From Streptomyces violens (GTDB taxonomy: Bacteria > Actinomycetota > Actinomycetes > Streptomycetales > Streptomycetaceae), in assembly GCF_000717745.1 (NCBI RefSeq), contig NZ_JOBH01000005.1, positions 304,887 to 368,886 of the forward strand: a stretch of 64,000 nucleotides of DNA, in the 5' to 3' direction. Numbering within the stretch: position 1 is the stretch's first letter; every line of letters starts with the position of its first letter. Made by a program: the position numbers and the translations under genes. The notes beneath the pieces were generated by a model, which worked only from the letters and a program-made list of their open reading frames with translations, was not told the DNA's origin and ran no database searches. Positions 7,082-17,622 of this stretch are shown piece after piece.

Positions 7082-8270
7082 GGTCTGGATCGAGGACCGC
7101 GCCAACCACGCCGACTATCAACAGGCCGTGGAAAAGTGGCAGGCGGCGAAGCGTGAGGGCAGTAAGCGGCAGCCGCCGGGCCGGTGGCGAGTGCGGTGGT
7201 ACGGGCCGGACGGCAAGCCGAAGGCGAAGACGTTCGGCAAGTTGCCGCAAGCCGAGGCGGAAAAGAACGCGATCACACAGCGGCTCGACAGAGGCTCGTA
7301 CCGTGACCCGCAGTCCGCTAAGGCTGCGTTCGCGGTCGTCGCCGAGGAGTGGCACGGCTCGCTGCGGAAGCAGGGACGTCGCACCAAGGCCGACTACCGC
7401 GAGGTGCTCGACAGTTACGTGCTGCCCCGCTGGAAGGATTGGCAGGTCGGCGCGATTCGGTGGGAAGACGTTTCCGAGTGGATCGACGAGCTGTGCAAGG
7501 GGCCGGGGTTGTCCGGCCGGGCGCTCGGCCCTGCCCGCGTCACGAAGATCTATCGCGTGTTCTCCGCGGTGATGAAGCGTGCGGTCGTCTCCGGGCGGAT
7601 CGCTGCGAGTCCGGCGGCCGGTCACGAGCTGCCGCAGCGCACGGACGACGATGATCACATCTACCTGTCGCACGACCAGGTCGAGGCGCTCGCCGCGGCC
7701 GCCGGCGAACACCGGCTCTTGGTGCTCGTCCTCGCGTACTGCGGCATCCGCTGGAGTGAGGCGGCCGCGATAAAGGCCGGCCGCGTCCAGGGCGAAGCGA
7801 GGCGCATACGAATCGTGCAGTCGTACAGCGACGTGAAGGGCGCGCTCGAACTCGGGCCTGTGAAGAACCACGAAAAGCGCTCGGTGCCGCTCCCCCGGTC
7901 GTTCGCCGCCGAGCTGCACGAGCAGGTGAAGGACTACCGACCGGACCGGCTCGTGTTCACTGCGCCCGAGGGTGGGCCGCTCCGGTACTCCAATTTCCGG
8001 TCCCGGTTCTTCGATCCGGCCGTGAAGGCTGCCGGCCTCGGCGAACTCGGGGTCACGCCGCACAAGCTGCGGCACACTGCGGCATCGCTCGCCATAGCGG
8101 CCGGCGCCGACGTGAAGGTCGTACAGCTCATGCTCGGGCACAAGTCGGCAGCGATGACGCTCGACGTGTACGGGCACCTGTGGCCGGACCGGCTCGACGA
8201 GGTGGCGGACGCACTCGACGTCGGCCGCGCCGCCGCACTCGGGCGGATCGGTTCGCCGATCGCCGCCTGA
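7074..8270 (+). CDS. int: Tyrosine site-specific integrase
   Basis: This is a 398-residue phage-type integrase. An N-terminal arm-binding segment and SAM-like core-binding domain (about 90-190) precede the catalytic domain with Arg226 in YCGIRWSEA, His330 and Arg333 in TPHKLRH, His356 in LGHKS and the nucleophile Tyr366 in LDVYGH. All catalytic residues are intact, so it should be active. ATG 7074 overlaps the XRE stop (ATGGCTAG), suggesting coupled translation. The gene ends 91 nt from the tRNA-Thr 3' end, the expected place for an integrase that recombines at that tRNA. Confidence 0.93.
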   Translation: MARVWIEDRANHADYQQAVEKWQAAKREGSKRQPPGRWRVRWYGPDGKPKAKTFGKLPQAEAEKNAITQRLDRGSYRDPQSAKAAFAVVAEEWHGSLRKQGRRTKADYREVLDSYVLPRWKDWQVGAIRWEDVSEWIDELCKGPGLSGRALGPARVTKIYRVFSAVMKRAVVSGRIAASPAAGHELPQRTDDDDHIYLSHDQVEALAAAAGEHRLLVLVLAYCGIRWSEAAAIKAGRVQGEARRIRIVQSYSDVKGALELGPVKNHEKRSVPLPRSFAAELHEQVKDYRPDRLVFTAPEGGPLRYSNFRSRFFDPAVKAAGLGELGVTPHKLRHTAASLAIAAGADVKVVQLMLGHKSAAMTLDVYGHLWPDRLDEVADALDVGRAAALGRIGSPIAA

Positions 8271-8275
8271 CGCCG

Positions 8276-8293
8276 TGTGTACGAAATGTGTAC
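8276..8293. repeat. Direct repeat TGTGTAC x2, 11 bp apart
   Basis: TGTGTAC occurs at 8276-8282 and 8287-8293, one helical turn apart, between the integrase stop and the tRNA. This arrangement fits arm-type integrase or excisionase binding sites next to an attachment site. A third GTGTACC-like copy lies beyond the tRNA near 8447. Confidence 0.4.
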
Positions 8294-8295
8294 CG

Positions 8296-8315
8296 CGGGG
8301 CGGATCACCGCCCCG
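8296..8315 (+). terminator. Integrase terminator
   Basis: CGGGGCGG and CCGCCCCG form a perfect 8-bp stem with an ATCA loop, 25 nt after the integrase stop. It has no long T-run, as is usual in Streptomyces. Confidence 0.7.
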
Positions 8316-8361
8316 GGTAACAGCGCTCCAATCGGCCTGTGACCTGCATCGGAGCTTGTAG

Positions 8362-8400
8362 AGCCCCCTGTCGGATTCGAACCGACGACCTTCGCTTTAC
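8362..8400 (-). other. Probable attachment-site region within tRNA-Thr 3' half
   Basis: The integrase gene and element DNA start directly beyond the tRNA 3' end. By analogy with tRNA-targeting tyrosine integrases, the crossover core should lie in the T-arm to anticodon half of the tRNA. No second copy was found elsewhere in the window, so the other attachment site must lie to the left. The exact core cannot be fixed without it. Confidence 0.45.
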
Positions 8401-8435
8401 AAGAGCGGTGCTCTGGCCAGCTGAGCTAAGGAGGC
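8362..8435 (-). tRNA. tRNA-Thr (anticodon TGT)
   Basis: The minus strand reads a full cloverleaf: acceptor GCCTCCT pairing with AGGGGGC (one G-U pair), D arm TAGCTCAG, anticodon loop CTTGTAA giving TGT (Thr), and T arm GTCGGTTCGAATCCGAC. CCA is not encoded, as is usual in Streptomyces. The gene is complete although the integrated element abuts its 3' end, which means the element restores the tRNA 3' part on integration. Confidence 0.92.
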
Positions 8436-8549
8436 GTGTCTGGTGAAGTGTACCCAGGGCTGCAGGTTACCTGGGCGGAGAATTTTAGTGATGTCCGGGC
8501 TACTGACACCGGGTGCCGGTGCCGGTACCGTCCCTGGCAGCCCGTGTGC

Positions 8550-8565
8550 AGTGGACTACACCACG
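8550..8565. promoter_or_regulatory. DasR-box-like dyad upstream of msiK
   Basis: AGTGGACTACACCACG matches the DasR consensus AGTGGTCTAGACCACT at 13 of 16 positions and ends 77 nt before the msiK start. DasR is the GntR-type N-acetylglucosamine regulator, and MsiK powers chitobiose uptake in Streptomyces, so a site here would make sense. The match was judged by eye and binding is not proven. Confidence 0.45.
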
Positions 8566-8642
8566 TCGCACACCGGGCTGCCCCATTCATTCCTTTACTC
8601 GGATCGTCCGGCACGTTCCTGCCGGTGAAGGGACACATCACC

Positions 8643-9779
<1,137 letters not shown>

Positions 9780-9805
9780 GGCGCGAAGGCCGGGGACGCC
9801 CGGGA

Positions 9806-9826
9806 GGCCCCAGAGCCTCGGGGGCC
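9806..9826 (+). terminator. msiK terminator hairpin
   Basis: GGCCCC and GGGGCC enclose a 9-nt loop starting 27 nt after the msiK stop. The surrounding stretch to about 9880 is a G/C-rich run of near-repeats (GGAAGGTCC, GGGAGGCCC). Confidence 0.5.
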
Positions 9827-10218
9827 GGAAGGTCCGGGGCCGGGAGGCCCGGGGGTCGGAAGGTCCCGGAGCGGCACATACCCCCGCGTCAGTCGCGTGA
9901 GCATGTTGTAGGTGCCCGGAACGGGTGAGTTTTGGCGGCGGGCGGGGTGGCCTTCCTTGTGGAGGGCCGCCTCGGCCGCCGTTTTCGCAGTTCTGCCCAC
10001 TGGTTCAGGGGGACGCGAACTCCGTGCGGTACGGGCGGTTTGAGGCGGCGGGCGGGATGGGGAGGTACGTGAGCTTCCCGGTTGTCGACAAATACCCCGG
10101 CAGTTCGGCCATTTCGAGCAGTGTGCGTCAACATCACTTAGCGCACGACAGGCGAATTCATCCCTCGACCGGGTGACTAAATGTCGCCATATCATCACTG
10201 CTCGCTACCATCACGGAC
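9827..10218. other. Noncoding region between msiK and the small secreted protein
   Basis: About 390 nt without a credible gene. The left part is GC-rich and low in complexity. The right part (about 10080-10200) is noticeably AT-richer than its surroundings and is likely to hold the promoter of the downstream gene; I could not fix the -35 and -10 boxes with confidence. Confidence 0.4.
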
Positions 10219-10641
10219 GTGAACTCCGCAGCCCGGCGTATCGGCCGAACTCTCGCTCTCGTCCTGCCCGTAGTCCTCGTGCTCTCAGGGACGCTCGCCG
10301 TCACCCGCGTGCCGTGGGCCTCGCCGACCTCCGAGTCGCAGATGCTCACCGCGTCCTCCGGTACGGCCACCAGCCACCAGCAGGCCCGCCACAGAGCCCC
10401 GCAGGACGTCCTGCGCGATCAGCTCCTGGCCGAACTCCAGGAGAAGAACCCGGGGACCGCCCTGACCCATCTCCAGGAAGCCACCACCAAGCGTCCGTCG
10501 CTGGCCAAGCACTGCGCGTCCATCGCCCGCGCCCTGGGGCGCGCCGCGGTCGAGAAGTACGGCGCCGCGCACCGCGCGCAGGCGTACTCGCGGCCGGTCT
10601 GCGACACGTCGTTCGCGAGCGGGGTCGCCACTGCGAAGTGA
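10219..10641 (+). CDS. Small secreted or membrane-anchored protein
   Basis: A 140-residue protein starting GTG, with an Arg-containing N-terminus and a hydrophobic segment (LALVLPVVLVLSGTLAV, about 12-28) typical of a signal peptide or anchor. The mature part is helical and Ala/Gln-rich, with two cysteines (KHCASIARAL and RPVCDTSF) that could form a disulfide outside the cell. No known domain is recognised. Its stop codon lies inside the first, degenerate copy of a short tandem repeat. Conserved streptomycete proteins of this type are annotated only as hypothetical. Confidence 0.7.
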   Translation: MNSAARRIGRTLALVLPVVLVLSGTLAVTRVPWASPTSESQMLTASSGTATSHQQARHRAPQDVLRDQLLAELQEKNPGTALTHLQEATTKRPSLAKHCASIARALGRAAVEKYGAAHRAQAYSRPVCDTSFASGVATAK

Positions 10642-10712
10642 CAGGTGACGTGACACATGCAGTGACAGATGGCGTACGTACGCGTGCAGTGACAAGTGAC
10701 GTACGTACACGG
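10635..10712 (+). repeat. 27-bp tandem repeat, about 2.9 copies
   Basis: Two clear 27-nt units start at 10659 and 10686, each beginning GCAGTGACA and containing GACGTACGTAC or GGCGTACGTAC. A degenerate copy starts at 10635 and overlaps the stop of the preceding gene. It could be a protein-binding array or simple slippage; the GTAC-rich core is itself palindromic. Confidence 0.6.
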
Positions 10713-10813
10713 CGCACGGCGTCCCTTCACGGAGCGCCCCCCAAACCGCCCGTTGGCCCCCTGGTCGCGGTGGCCACCGTCGGCCACCGCGATCGCCGCA
10801 TAGGGTGCGGAAC

Positions 10814-11557
10814 ATGACAGGCGTCCCGTATCCGCATCCCACGCAGGCCGTGGTCCTGGCAGGCGGCCAGGGCTCGCGGCTCCGCCCGTACACCGATGAC
10901 CGGCCCAAGCCGATGGTCGAGATCCCGGGCACCGGGACCCCGATCATCGGCCATCAGCTCGCCTGGCTGGCCGCCGAGGGCGTCACCGACGCGGTCGTCT
11001 CCTGCGGCCACCTCGCCGAGGTCCTCCAGGACTGGCTCGACCAGGCCGAACTTCCCTTGCGGGTCACCACGGTCGTGGAGACCGAACCGCTGGGCCGCGG
11101 CGGCGGACTGAAGTACGCCGCCGCCTCACTCCCCCGCCCCGACCAGCCCTGGTACGCCACCAACGGCGACATCTGGACGCGCTTCTCCCTGCGCGAGATG
11201 GCGGACTTCCACCACGAGCGGGGCGCGGAGGCCACGCTGGCGCTGGCCCGGCCGCGGATCCCCTGGGGCGCCGTCGAAACGGACCCCTTCGGGCATGTAC
11301 TGGACTTCATCGAGGCGCCGCCCTCGCCGTACCTGATCAACGCGGGCGTGTACGTCTTCTCGGCGGCCTTCAGGGGGCTGCTGCCGGACCGCGGCGACCA
11401 CGAACGCATGACGTTCCCGCGGCTCGCGCGCGAGCGCCGGCTGGCCGGTTTCCCGCTGCCGCACGGCGCCTACTGGCGCGCGATCGACACGGCGAAGGAT
11501 CTCACCGAGGCCGCGAGCGAGCTCGCCCGGTACGGGCACGGGCACGGGCCCCGGTAG
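10814..11557 (+). CDS. Sugar-phosphate nucleotidyltransferase
   Basis: The 247-residue enzyme has the nucleotidyltransferase signature LAGGQGSRLRPYT (16-27) followed by the KPM lysine motif, and a TNGDIW acidic metal-binding segment in place of the usual GD. It should transfer NMP from an NTP to a sugar 1-phosphate (RmlA/GalU-like fold, short form), feeding cell-wall or glycoconjugate synthesis; the sugar cannot be read from sequence. ATG 10814 is chosen: TAGGGT lies exactly 7 nt upstream with no Shine-Dalgarno sequence, suggesting a leaderless mRNA. A GTG at 10805 is the alternative. Confidence 0.85.
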   Translation: MTGVPYPHPTQAVVLAGGQGSRLRPYTDDRPKPMVEIPGTGTPIIGHQLAWLAAEGVTDAVVSCGHLAEVLQDWLDQAELPLRVTTVVETEPLGRGGGLKYAAASLPRPDQPWYATNGDIWTRFSLREMADFHHERGAEATLALARPRIPWGAVETDPFGHVLDFIEAPPSPYLINAGVYVFSAAFRGLLPDRGDHERMTFPRLARERRLAGFPLPHGAYWRAIDTAKDLTEAASELARYGHGHGPR

Positions 11558-11604
11558 GGACACGGGCACGGTCACGGGCAGGGCCGGGCCCGCTGAACAG
11601 CGAA

Positions 11605-11632
11605 GCGGCCCGGGACCGAGGTCCCGGGCCGC
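11605..11632. terminator. Bidirectional terminator between convergent genes
   Basis: GCGGCCCGGGACC at 11605-11617 pairs with GGTCCCGGGCCGC at 11620-11632, a near-perfect long stem. It lies between the nucleotidyltransferase (plus) and DoxX (minus) stops and can serve both. Confidence 0.8.
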
Positions 11633-11642
11633 AGGCCGTCCG

Positions 11643-13457
11643 TCAGCCCAGCAGGCCGCCCAGCGTGCCGCCTCCGGAGGAGCCTCCTGAGGAGCCGCCC
11701 GAGGACGAGCCGCCCGAGGAGCCGCCCGTCGTGCCGCCGCCCGTGCCGGCCGTGGAGGTCGGCGCCTGAGTGGCGGGCGGGGGGTCGGCCGGGGCGGACT
11801 GCTGCGGCGGTCCGCTCGTGCTCTGGCCGGGCTGGGCGCCCTGGGTGGCGCCGGCCGTCTCCCTGGCCGTGCTCGGCTGGGAGGGCGGCGGGGAGGCCGA
11901 GGAGTCCGTACCGCGGGAGGCGCCGGCGCTGGGCGAGGCGCTGCTGCCCTGCGTGGCGCCGGCCGTGCGGCCACCGTCCGTACGGCCGGGGGCCTCGCGC
12001 GGGGTGTGCAGCGGGCGGCCGGGCAGGCTGTTGGTCGGCGGCTCGCCCGGCTTCGGGACGGTCGGGCCGGAGGCGGACCGTACGGCGCCGCCCAGGAGGG
12101 AGCCGATCAGCAGCGTGAGGCCGGCGACCACCGCGGTCATCACGGCGCCGCGGCGCAGTACCCGGCGGCGCAGGTCCCAGACCTCGACGCGGGGGCCGAG
12201 GTTGCGCCACGCCTCGCCGGCCAGCCGCGCGTCCAGGGAGTAAACGGGGGCGCCCGCGATGACCAGGGGGCTCCAGGCGGCAAGGTAGATGATGTCCGGC
12301 GCGTCGTACACGGGGACGTTGCGCCAGCTGACGGTCATCAGGAGGGCGGCCGAGAGCAGCGCGCCCATGGAGGCGGCGACCCGCTGCCACAGGCCGCAGA
12401 CGGTCAGTACGCCGACGACGACCTGGAGGAAGGCGACGGTGAGGCCGGCGCCGACCGGGTGCGCGAGCGCGAAGTCGCGCAGCGGCATGGCGAGCGTCCA
12501 CGGGTCCAGCGACTCCAGCCACTTGACCATGGAGCCGCGCTCGCCGCCGTCGAAGTAGACGGGGTCGCAGAGCTTGCCCATGCCCGCGTAGATGGTGATG
12601 AAACCGAGGAAGACGCGCAGGGGGAGCAGGACGACGCCGAGGTTCATCCGGCGGTCGGGGTAGAACGCCTGCTTGTCGCCGGCGAAGCGGCGGCCGCCCT
12701 CCTGACGGGGCTCGAATTCGGCGTCGCTGTACGGGCCTTCACCGCTGTACGGGCCTGGGTCGCTGTACGGGCCTTCGTGGCCGTACGAGGCTTCGCCCCA
12801 GGCGTCGCGGGAGCCGCCGTCCGGGCGGCCGGGAGCCGAACCGTCGTACGAGCCGGCGGCGGGCCCCTCGTGCGATCCGTCGTACGTACCCGCGTACGCA
12901 CCCGGCACGGCGTACGTGTCGTCGCCCGCGCCGTACGCGTCATCGGACCAGCCGCCGTCCGAGGGGCGGGCCTGCGGGACTTGGGGCAGCAGCTCGGTGT
13001 CGTCGGAGGCGCCGCGGGGCCCGATCACGCCGGCCGACGGGGGCGGCGCGAAGGAGGTGGTCTCCTCGGGCCGGACCCTGGGCAGGACCTGGGTCGCGCC
13101 GGCGTCGTCGCTCCGGCCCGCGTTGTTCCGCACGGCGTGCAGGAGTTGGGTGGTGGGGGCCGTGGTGTCGCCCGGTGTCGTACGGCCGCTCCAGACGACG
13201 GGCGCGCGCCGACGGGCGGGCCCGGACGCGCGGGCGCCGGCAGCGGCGGTACCCGGGCCGGACGCCGCGCCGGCCGTGGCACCCCGCGCGGCGCCCGCCG
13301 ACACGGGGGCCGCGAGCTGCACGCGGAAGCTGGCGTGATTGACGATGACCTGCGCGGGGTCGCACGGCACCTTGACCGAGCTCAGTACCGGCTCGTCATC
13401 GAAGCCCGGCGAGCGTCCCCCCGTAGGCGTGCGGGGTGTTCTGGTGTCCACGCTCAT
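11643..13457 (-). CDS. DoxX-family membrane protein with long disordered tails
   Basis: This 604-residue protein has about 270 disordered N-terminal residues rich in Tyr, Gly, Ser, Asp and Pro (repeated EGPYSD/GPYSGEGPYSD). A DoxX-like four-helix membrane domain follows (about 272-430; LGVVLLPLRVFLGFITIYAGMGKL). After a further hydrophobic helix (AVMTAVVAGLTLLIGSLLGG) comes a Ser/Gly/Pro-rich C-terminal tail ending in SSGG repeats. DoxX proteins are linked to thiol redox and quinone systems in actinobacteria. Start ATG 13457 opens MSVDTRTPRTPTGG; starts further in would remove only disordered residues. The gene sits behind rlmB with its own upstream gap. Confidence 0.8.
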   Translation of the reverse strand: MSVDTRTPRTPTGGRSPGFDDEPVLSSVKVPCDPAQVIVNHASFRVQLAAPVSAGAARGATAGAASGPGTAAAGARASGPARRRAPVVWSGRTTPGDTTAPTTQLLHAVRNNAGRSDDAGATQVLPRVRPEETTSFAPPPSAGVIGPRGASDDTELLPQVPQARPSDGGWSDDAYGAGDDTYAVPGAYAGTYDGSHEGPAAGSYDGSAPGRPDGGSRDAWGEASYGHEGPYSDPGPYSGEGPYSDAEFEPRQEGGRRFAGDKQAFYPDRRMNLGVVLLPLRVFLGFITIYAGMGKLCDPVYFDGGERGSMVKWLESLDPWTLAMPLRDFALAHPVGAGLTVAFLQVVVGVLTVCGLWQRVAASMGALLSAALLMTVSWRNVPVYDAPDIIYLAAWSPLVIAGAPVYSLDARLAGEAWRNLGPRVEVWDLRRRVLRRGAVMTAVVAGLTLLIGSLLGGAVRSASGPTVPKPGEPPTNSLPGRPLHTPREAPGRTDGGRTAGATQGSSASPSAGASRGTDSSASPPPSQPSTARETAGATQGAQPGQSTSGPPQQSAPADPPPATQAPTSTAGTGGGTTGGSSGGSSSGGSSGGSSGGGTLGGLLG

Positions 13458-13644
13458 CTAACCGAGTGACCAGCGTTTAAGACACTGCCTTGACCGCGTC
13501 GATCTGTCCGAGACCCGTCAAAACTTCCCGGGTTGTACGGAGGGTGATGTTCTGCCGGGGGTTATCCCCGGGCGAGGACCGACTCCCGGGCTCCTTTGGT
13601 CCGGTATGCGACCGGTCCGGGGAGCGGCCGGAGGGACAACGCAC

Positions 13645-13672
13645 GCGGGGGCGGGCAACCGCCCGCCCCCGC
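13645..13672 (-). terminator. rlmB terminator
   Basis: GCGGGGGCGGGC at 13645-13656 and GCCCGCCCCCGC at 13661-13672 form a perfect 12-bp stem with an AACC loop, 22 nt after the rlmB stop on the minus strand. Confidence 0.8.
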
Positions 13673-13693
13673 GAAGCACGCGTGTGCGTGGCG

Positions 13694-14647
13694 TCAGGCC
13701 CGGCGGCGGGCCGCCTCCCACAGGACGACGCCCGCGGCGACGCCCGCGTTCAGCGACTCGGCGCCGCCCGGCATCGGGATGCGGACGCGCACGTCACAGG
13801 TCTCGCCGACCAGGCGCGAGAGGCCCTTGCCCTCGCTGCCGACGACGATGACGACCGGGCCGTCCAGCGGCTCCAGGTCCTGCAGCTCGACCTCGCCGTC
13901 GGCCGCCAGGCCCACGACGATCATCCCGGCCTTCTGGTACGACTCCAGCGTGCGGGTGAGGTTGGTGGCGCGCGCGACCGGCGTGCGCGCCGCGGTACCG
14001 GCGGAGGTCTTCCACGCGCCCGCCGTCATTCCGGCCGCGCGCCGCTCCGGTACGACCACACCGTGGCCGCCGAACGCGGAGACCGAACGGACCACCGCAC
14101 CGAGGTTGCGCGGGTCCGTGACGCCGTCGAGCGCGACGATCAGCGGGTCCTCGCCGGCGTCGAACGCGGCCGCGGCCAGGTCCTCCGGGTGCGCGTACTC
14201 GTACGGCGGGATCTGCAGGACCAGGCCCTGATGGTTGAGGCCGTTGGTCATCCGGTCCAGCTCGGGGCGCGGCGCCTCCAGGATGTTCATGCCCCGGTCG
14301 GCGGCGAGCTGGAGCGCCTCGCGCACCCGCTCGTCGCTGTCGATGAACTGCTGGACGTAGAGGGTCGTCGCGGGGATGTCCTCGCGCAGCGCCTCCACGA
14401 CCGGGTTACGGCCGACGACCAGCTCGGCCGTGCCCTTGGCGCCGCCGCGGCGCGGGGCCGGGCGGCGGTGGGCCGCCTGCTTGGCCTTCGCGTTGGCGAC
14501 GCGGTTCTTCACATGTCCCTTGCGGGCGGACGCGGGCGGGGTGGGGCCCTTGCCCTCCAGGCCCCGGCGGCGCTGGCCGCCGCTGCCTACCTGCATGCCC
14601 TTCTTGTTGGACGTGCGGCGGTTCCTGCGCTGGCTGTTGCCGGCCAT
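13694..14647 (-). CDS. rlmB: 23S rRNA 2'-O-methyltransferase, RlmB/TrmH type
   Basis: This 317-residue SpoU-family methyltransferase has a basic, disordered N-terminal extension of about 70 residues before the substrate-binding domain ([15 protein letters not shown]). The knotted catalytic domain carries motifs [21 protein letters not shown] and [22 protein letters not shown]. By family it methylates the 2'-hydroxyl of a guanosine in 23S rRNA (G2251 in E. coli numbering). It lies directly after cysS on the minus strand, an arrangement widespread in actinobacteria (cysS-rlmB), with a 149-nt gap. Confidence 0.88.
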   Translation of the reverse strand: MAGNSQRRNRRTSNKKGMQVGSGGQRRRGLEGKGPTPPASARKGHVKNRVANAKAKQAAHRRPAPRRGGAKGTAELVVGRNPVVEALREDIPATTLYVQQFIDSDERVREALQLAADRGMNILEAPRPELDRMTNGLNHQGLVLQIPPYEYAHPEDLAAAAFDAGEDPLIVALDGVTDPRNLGAVVRSVSAFGGHGVVVPERRAAGMTAGAWKTSAGTAARTPVARATNLTRTLESYQKAGMIVVGLAADGEVELQDLEPLDGPVVIVVGSEGKGLSRLVGETCDVRVRIPMPGGAESLNAGVAAGVVLWEAARRRA

Positions 14648-14796
14648 GGGTCACCTGTTTCTTACTGCTCTCGACGTCTCTCGACGTGGATGTCTGCTGC
14701 GTATACGTATGAGTGTCGCCCGCGGCGCCCTGTGCGGGCGACCGGGGCGGGGGCGGCGCCGCCCGCGTCCATCGGGAGCGCGGGCGTCGCCGTCTG

Positions 14797-16194
<1,398 letters not shown>

Positions 16195-16357
16195 GCATCA
16201 AGGGTAGACGGAACGAGGCAGTGCCCCGCGACCCGATGGCCCACGCGGACACAGAAGCGTGATACTCGCGGGTGTTCCACACCACTTCGCGGTGGTACGC
16301 CCGGGGGTGCGGGGTGGGGCGGACGGGGTGCGCGGGACGGGAGCGCGGCCGGACCGG

Positions 16358-16762
16358 TCAGAGGCGCCCGACAATCTTCCGTGGGGTGACGCGGACGACC
16401 ACGCGCGCGCCGTCCCGGCCGGCCCTCGGGTTGAACTCCGCGTACGGCTTCCCCGTGTACTTCACCGAGACCTCGTCGAGCAGCTCCTGCGCGCCGTCGC
16501 TGGTGACCTCCGCAGTGCCGCGTATCTCCGCATAGACGTACGGATCGTCGGCAGGCTGGACGACAACGGTCACCCGGGGATCACGCCGCAGATTCGCCGC
16601 CTTCTGGCGGTCCTCGGTCGTGGAGAACAGCAGGTCGTCGCCGTCCCGCTTGACCCACACCGGGGAGACCTGCGGGCTGCCGTCGGGCTGAATGGTGGCC
16701 ACGGTGACCAGCACCTGCGAATCGAGAACCTTCTTGAGCGCCTCGGAGAGCTCGACTGCCAC
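16358..16762 (-). CDS. PPOX-class F420-dependent oxidoreductase
   Basis: The 134-residue split-barrel flavin/deazaflavin-binding protein opens MAVELSEALKKVLDSQVLVTVATIQPDGSPQVSPVWVKRDGDDLLFST, the classic start of the PPOX-class F420-dependent family. The middle (RRDPRVTVVVQPADDPYVYAEIRGTAEV) and C-terminus also fit, at the normal size. It probably reduces a small substrate with F420H2; which one is unknown. It is transcribed alone between ispF and cysS, with unusual GGAATTCC palindromes upstream. Confidence 0.85.
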   Translation of the reverse strand: MAVELSEALKKVLDSQVLVTVATIQPDGSPQVSPVWVKRDGDDLLFSTTEDRQKAANLRRDPRVTVVVQPADDPYVYAEIRGTAEVTSDGAQELLDEVSVKYTGKPYAEFNPRAGRDGARVVVRVTPRKIVGRL

Positions 16763-16835
16763 GGTGGTTCCTTCCTGCGGAGCGTAAGGAGCGGACTCGG
16801 CGACTGCTGTTGCCGGGCCAACGTCCGTACGGGCC

Positions 16836-16866
16836 GGGGAATTCCCCTGCGGTACGGAATTCCCCC
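16836..16866. promoter_or_regulatory. Twin GGAATTCC palindromes upstream of the PPOX gene
   Basis: GGGGAATTCCCC (16836-16847, a perfect 12-bp palindrome) is followed by GGAATTCCCCC (16856-16866). The two centres are about 18 bp apart. They lie 74-104 nt upstream of the minus-strand PPOX start, a plausible operator pair. Confidence 0.35.
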
Positions 16867-16976
16867 TGAGGAACGAGGAGTTCGGCGCTGCACCCGTATG
16901 CGCAGCCCCTGCCGAGACCGAGCCGGGCGGCTCAGCCCAGGCCGGGCCGGGCAGCCCGGCCGTGGGTCGCAGGGCA

Positions 16977-17468
16977 TTACGCCGTGCGGATCACCAATGC
17001 CGTCGCCAGGGCGGCCAGGCCCTCGCCGCGGCCTGTGAGGCCGAGGCCGTCGGTGGTGGTGCCGGAGACCGCTACGGGGGCGCCGGCCGCGGCCGAGAGG
17101 GCCTTCTGGGCCTCCTCGCGGCGCTTGCCGATCTTCGGGCGTACGCCGATGACCTGGACGGCGATGTTGCCGATCTCGAAGCCCTCGGCGCGGACGATGC
17201 GGGCGGCCTCGGCGAGCAGGGTCACACCGGAGGCGCCGGACCACTCGGGGCGGCTCGTACCGAAGTGCGCGCCGAGGTCGCCGATGCCGGCCGCGGAGAA
17301 GAGGGCGTCGCAGGCGGCGTGCGCGGCCACGTCGCCGTCGCTGTGCCCGGCGAGGCCGTAGCCGCCGCTGGCCGCCTCGTCCCAGAGCAGGCCGGCGCAC
17401 CACAGCTCACGCCCCTGCTCAAAGGCGTGTACGTCCGTCCCGATCCCCACCTGGGGCAACGCGACCAT
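16977..17468 (-). CDS. ispF: 2-C-methyl-D-erythritol 2,4-cyclodiphosphate synthase
   Basis: The 163-residue MEP-pathway enzyme has the metal-binding GTDVHAF (Asp12, His14) and the conserved [14 protein letters not shown] segment, then an ALSAAAG...[10 protein letters not shown] tail with the usual Thr-Thr-Asp near the C-terminus. It cyclises CDP-methylerythritol 2-phosphate with loss of CMP. ATG 17468 is chosen over an upstream ATG because GGGAGG lies 8 nt before it. It follows ispD by 154 nt on the same strand and catalyses the step two beyond it. Confidence 0.93.
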   Translation of the reverse strand: MVALPQVGIGTDVHAFEQGRELWCAGLLWDEAASGGYGLAGHSDGDVAAHAACDALFSAAGIGDLGAHFGTSRPEWSGASGVTLLAEAARIVRAEGFEIGNIAVQVIGVRPKIGKRREEAQKALSAAAGAPVAVSGTTTDGLGLTGRGEGLAALATALVIRTA

Positions 17469-17622
17469 GAAATTTTCCTCCCTGCGAGTGAACATCGAAC
17501 CGCGCGAGAACTCCGCCCCGCCCCCGCTCGTCGGACGGGTAGGGGGCCACCCCCCACCGCCCCGTATACGCCCCCACCCACCTCAAACCCCGAACAACGG
17601 GGCCGCGGGCCGCGGGACCGTC

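Larger units (their letters stand above)
1..8361. mobile_element. Right part of an integrated AICE-like element at tRNA-Thr
   Basis: This stretch carries a tyrosine integrase, an excisionase-like HTH protein, a prim-pol primase and a RepA-like helicase, and it abuts the 3' end of a complete tRNA-Thr gene. Tyrosine integrases commonly use tRNA 3' ends as attachment sites, and integrase-excisionase-replication modules are the hallmark of actinomycete integrative and conjugative elements such as pSAM2. A NUDIX gene is also a known AICE component. The FtsK-like transfer protein, the Spd spread genes and the second attachment repeat are not visible, so the element should continue left of base 1. 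The chromosome to the right is standard Streptomyces core, starting with msiK. The exact left boundary is unknown. Confidence 0.8.

Noticed and set aside
12006..13469. 487-codon open frame opposite the DoxX gene
   Set aside because: High-GC antisense shadow without domains, Shine-Dalgarno site or context.
16195..16357. T-box or riboswitch upstream of cysS
   Set aside because: Neither a specifier-type stem nor a conserved T-box sequence was seen.
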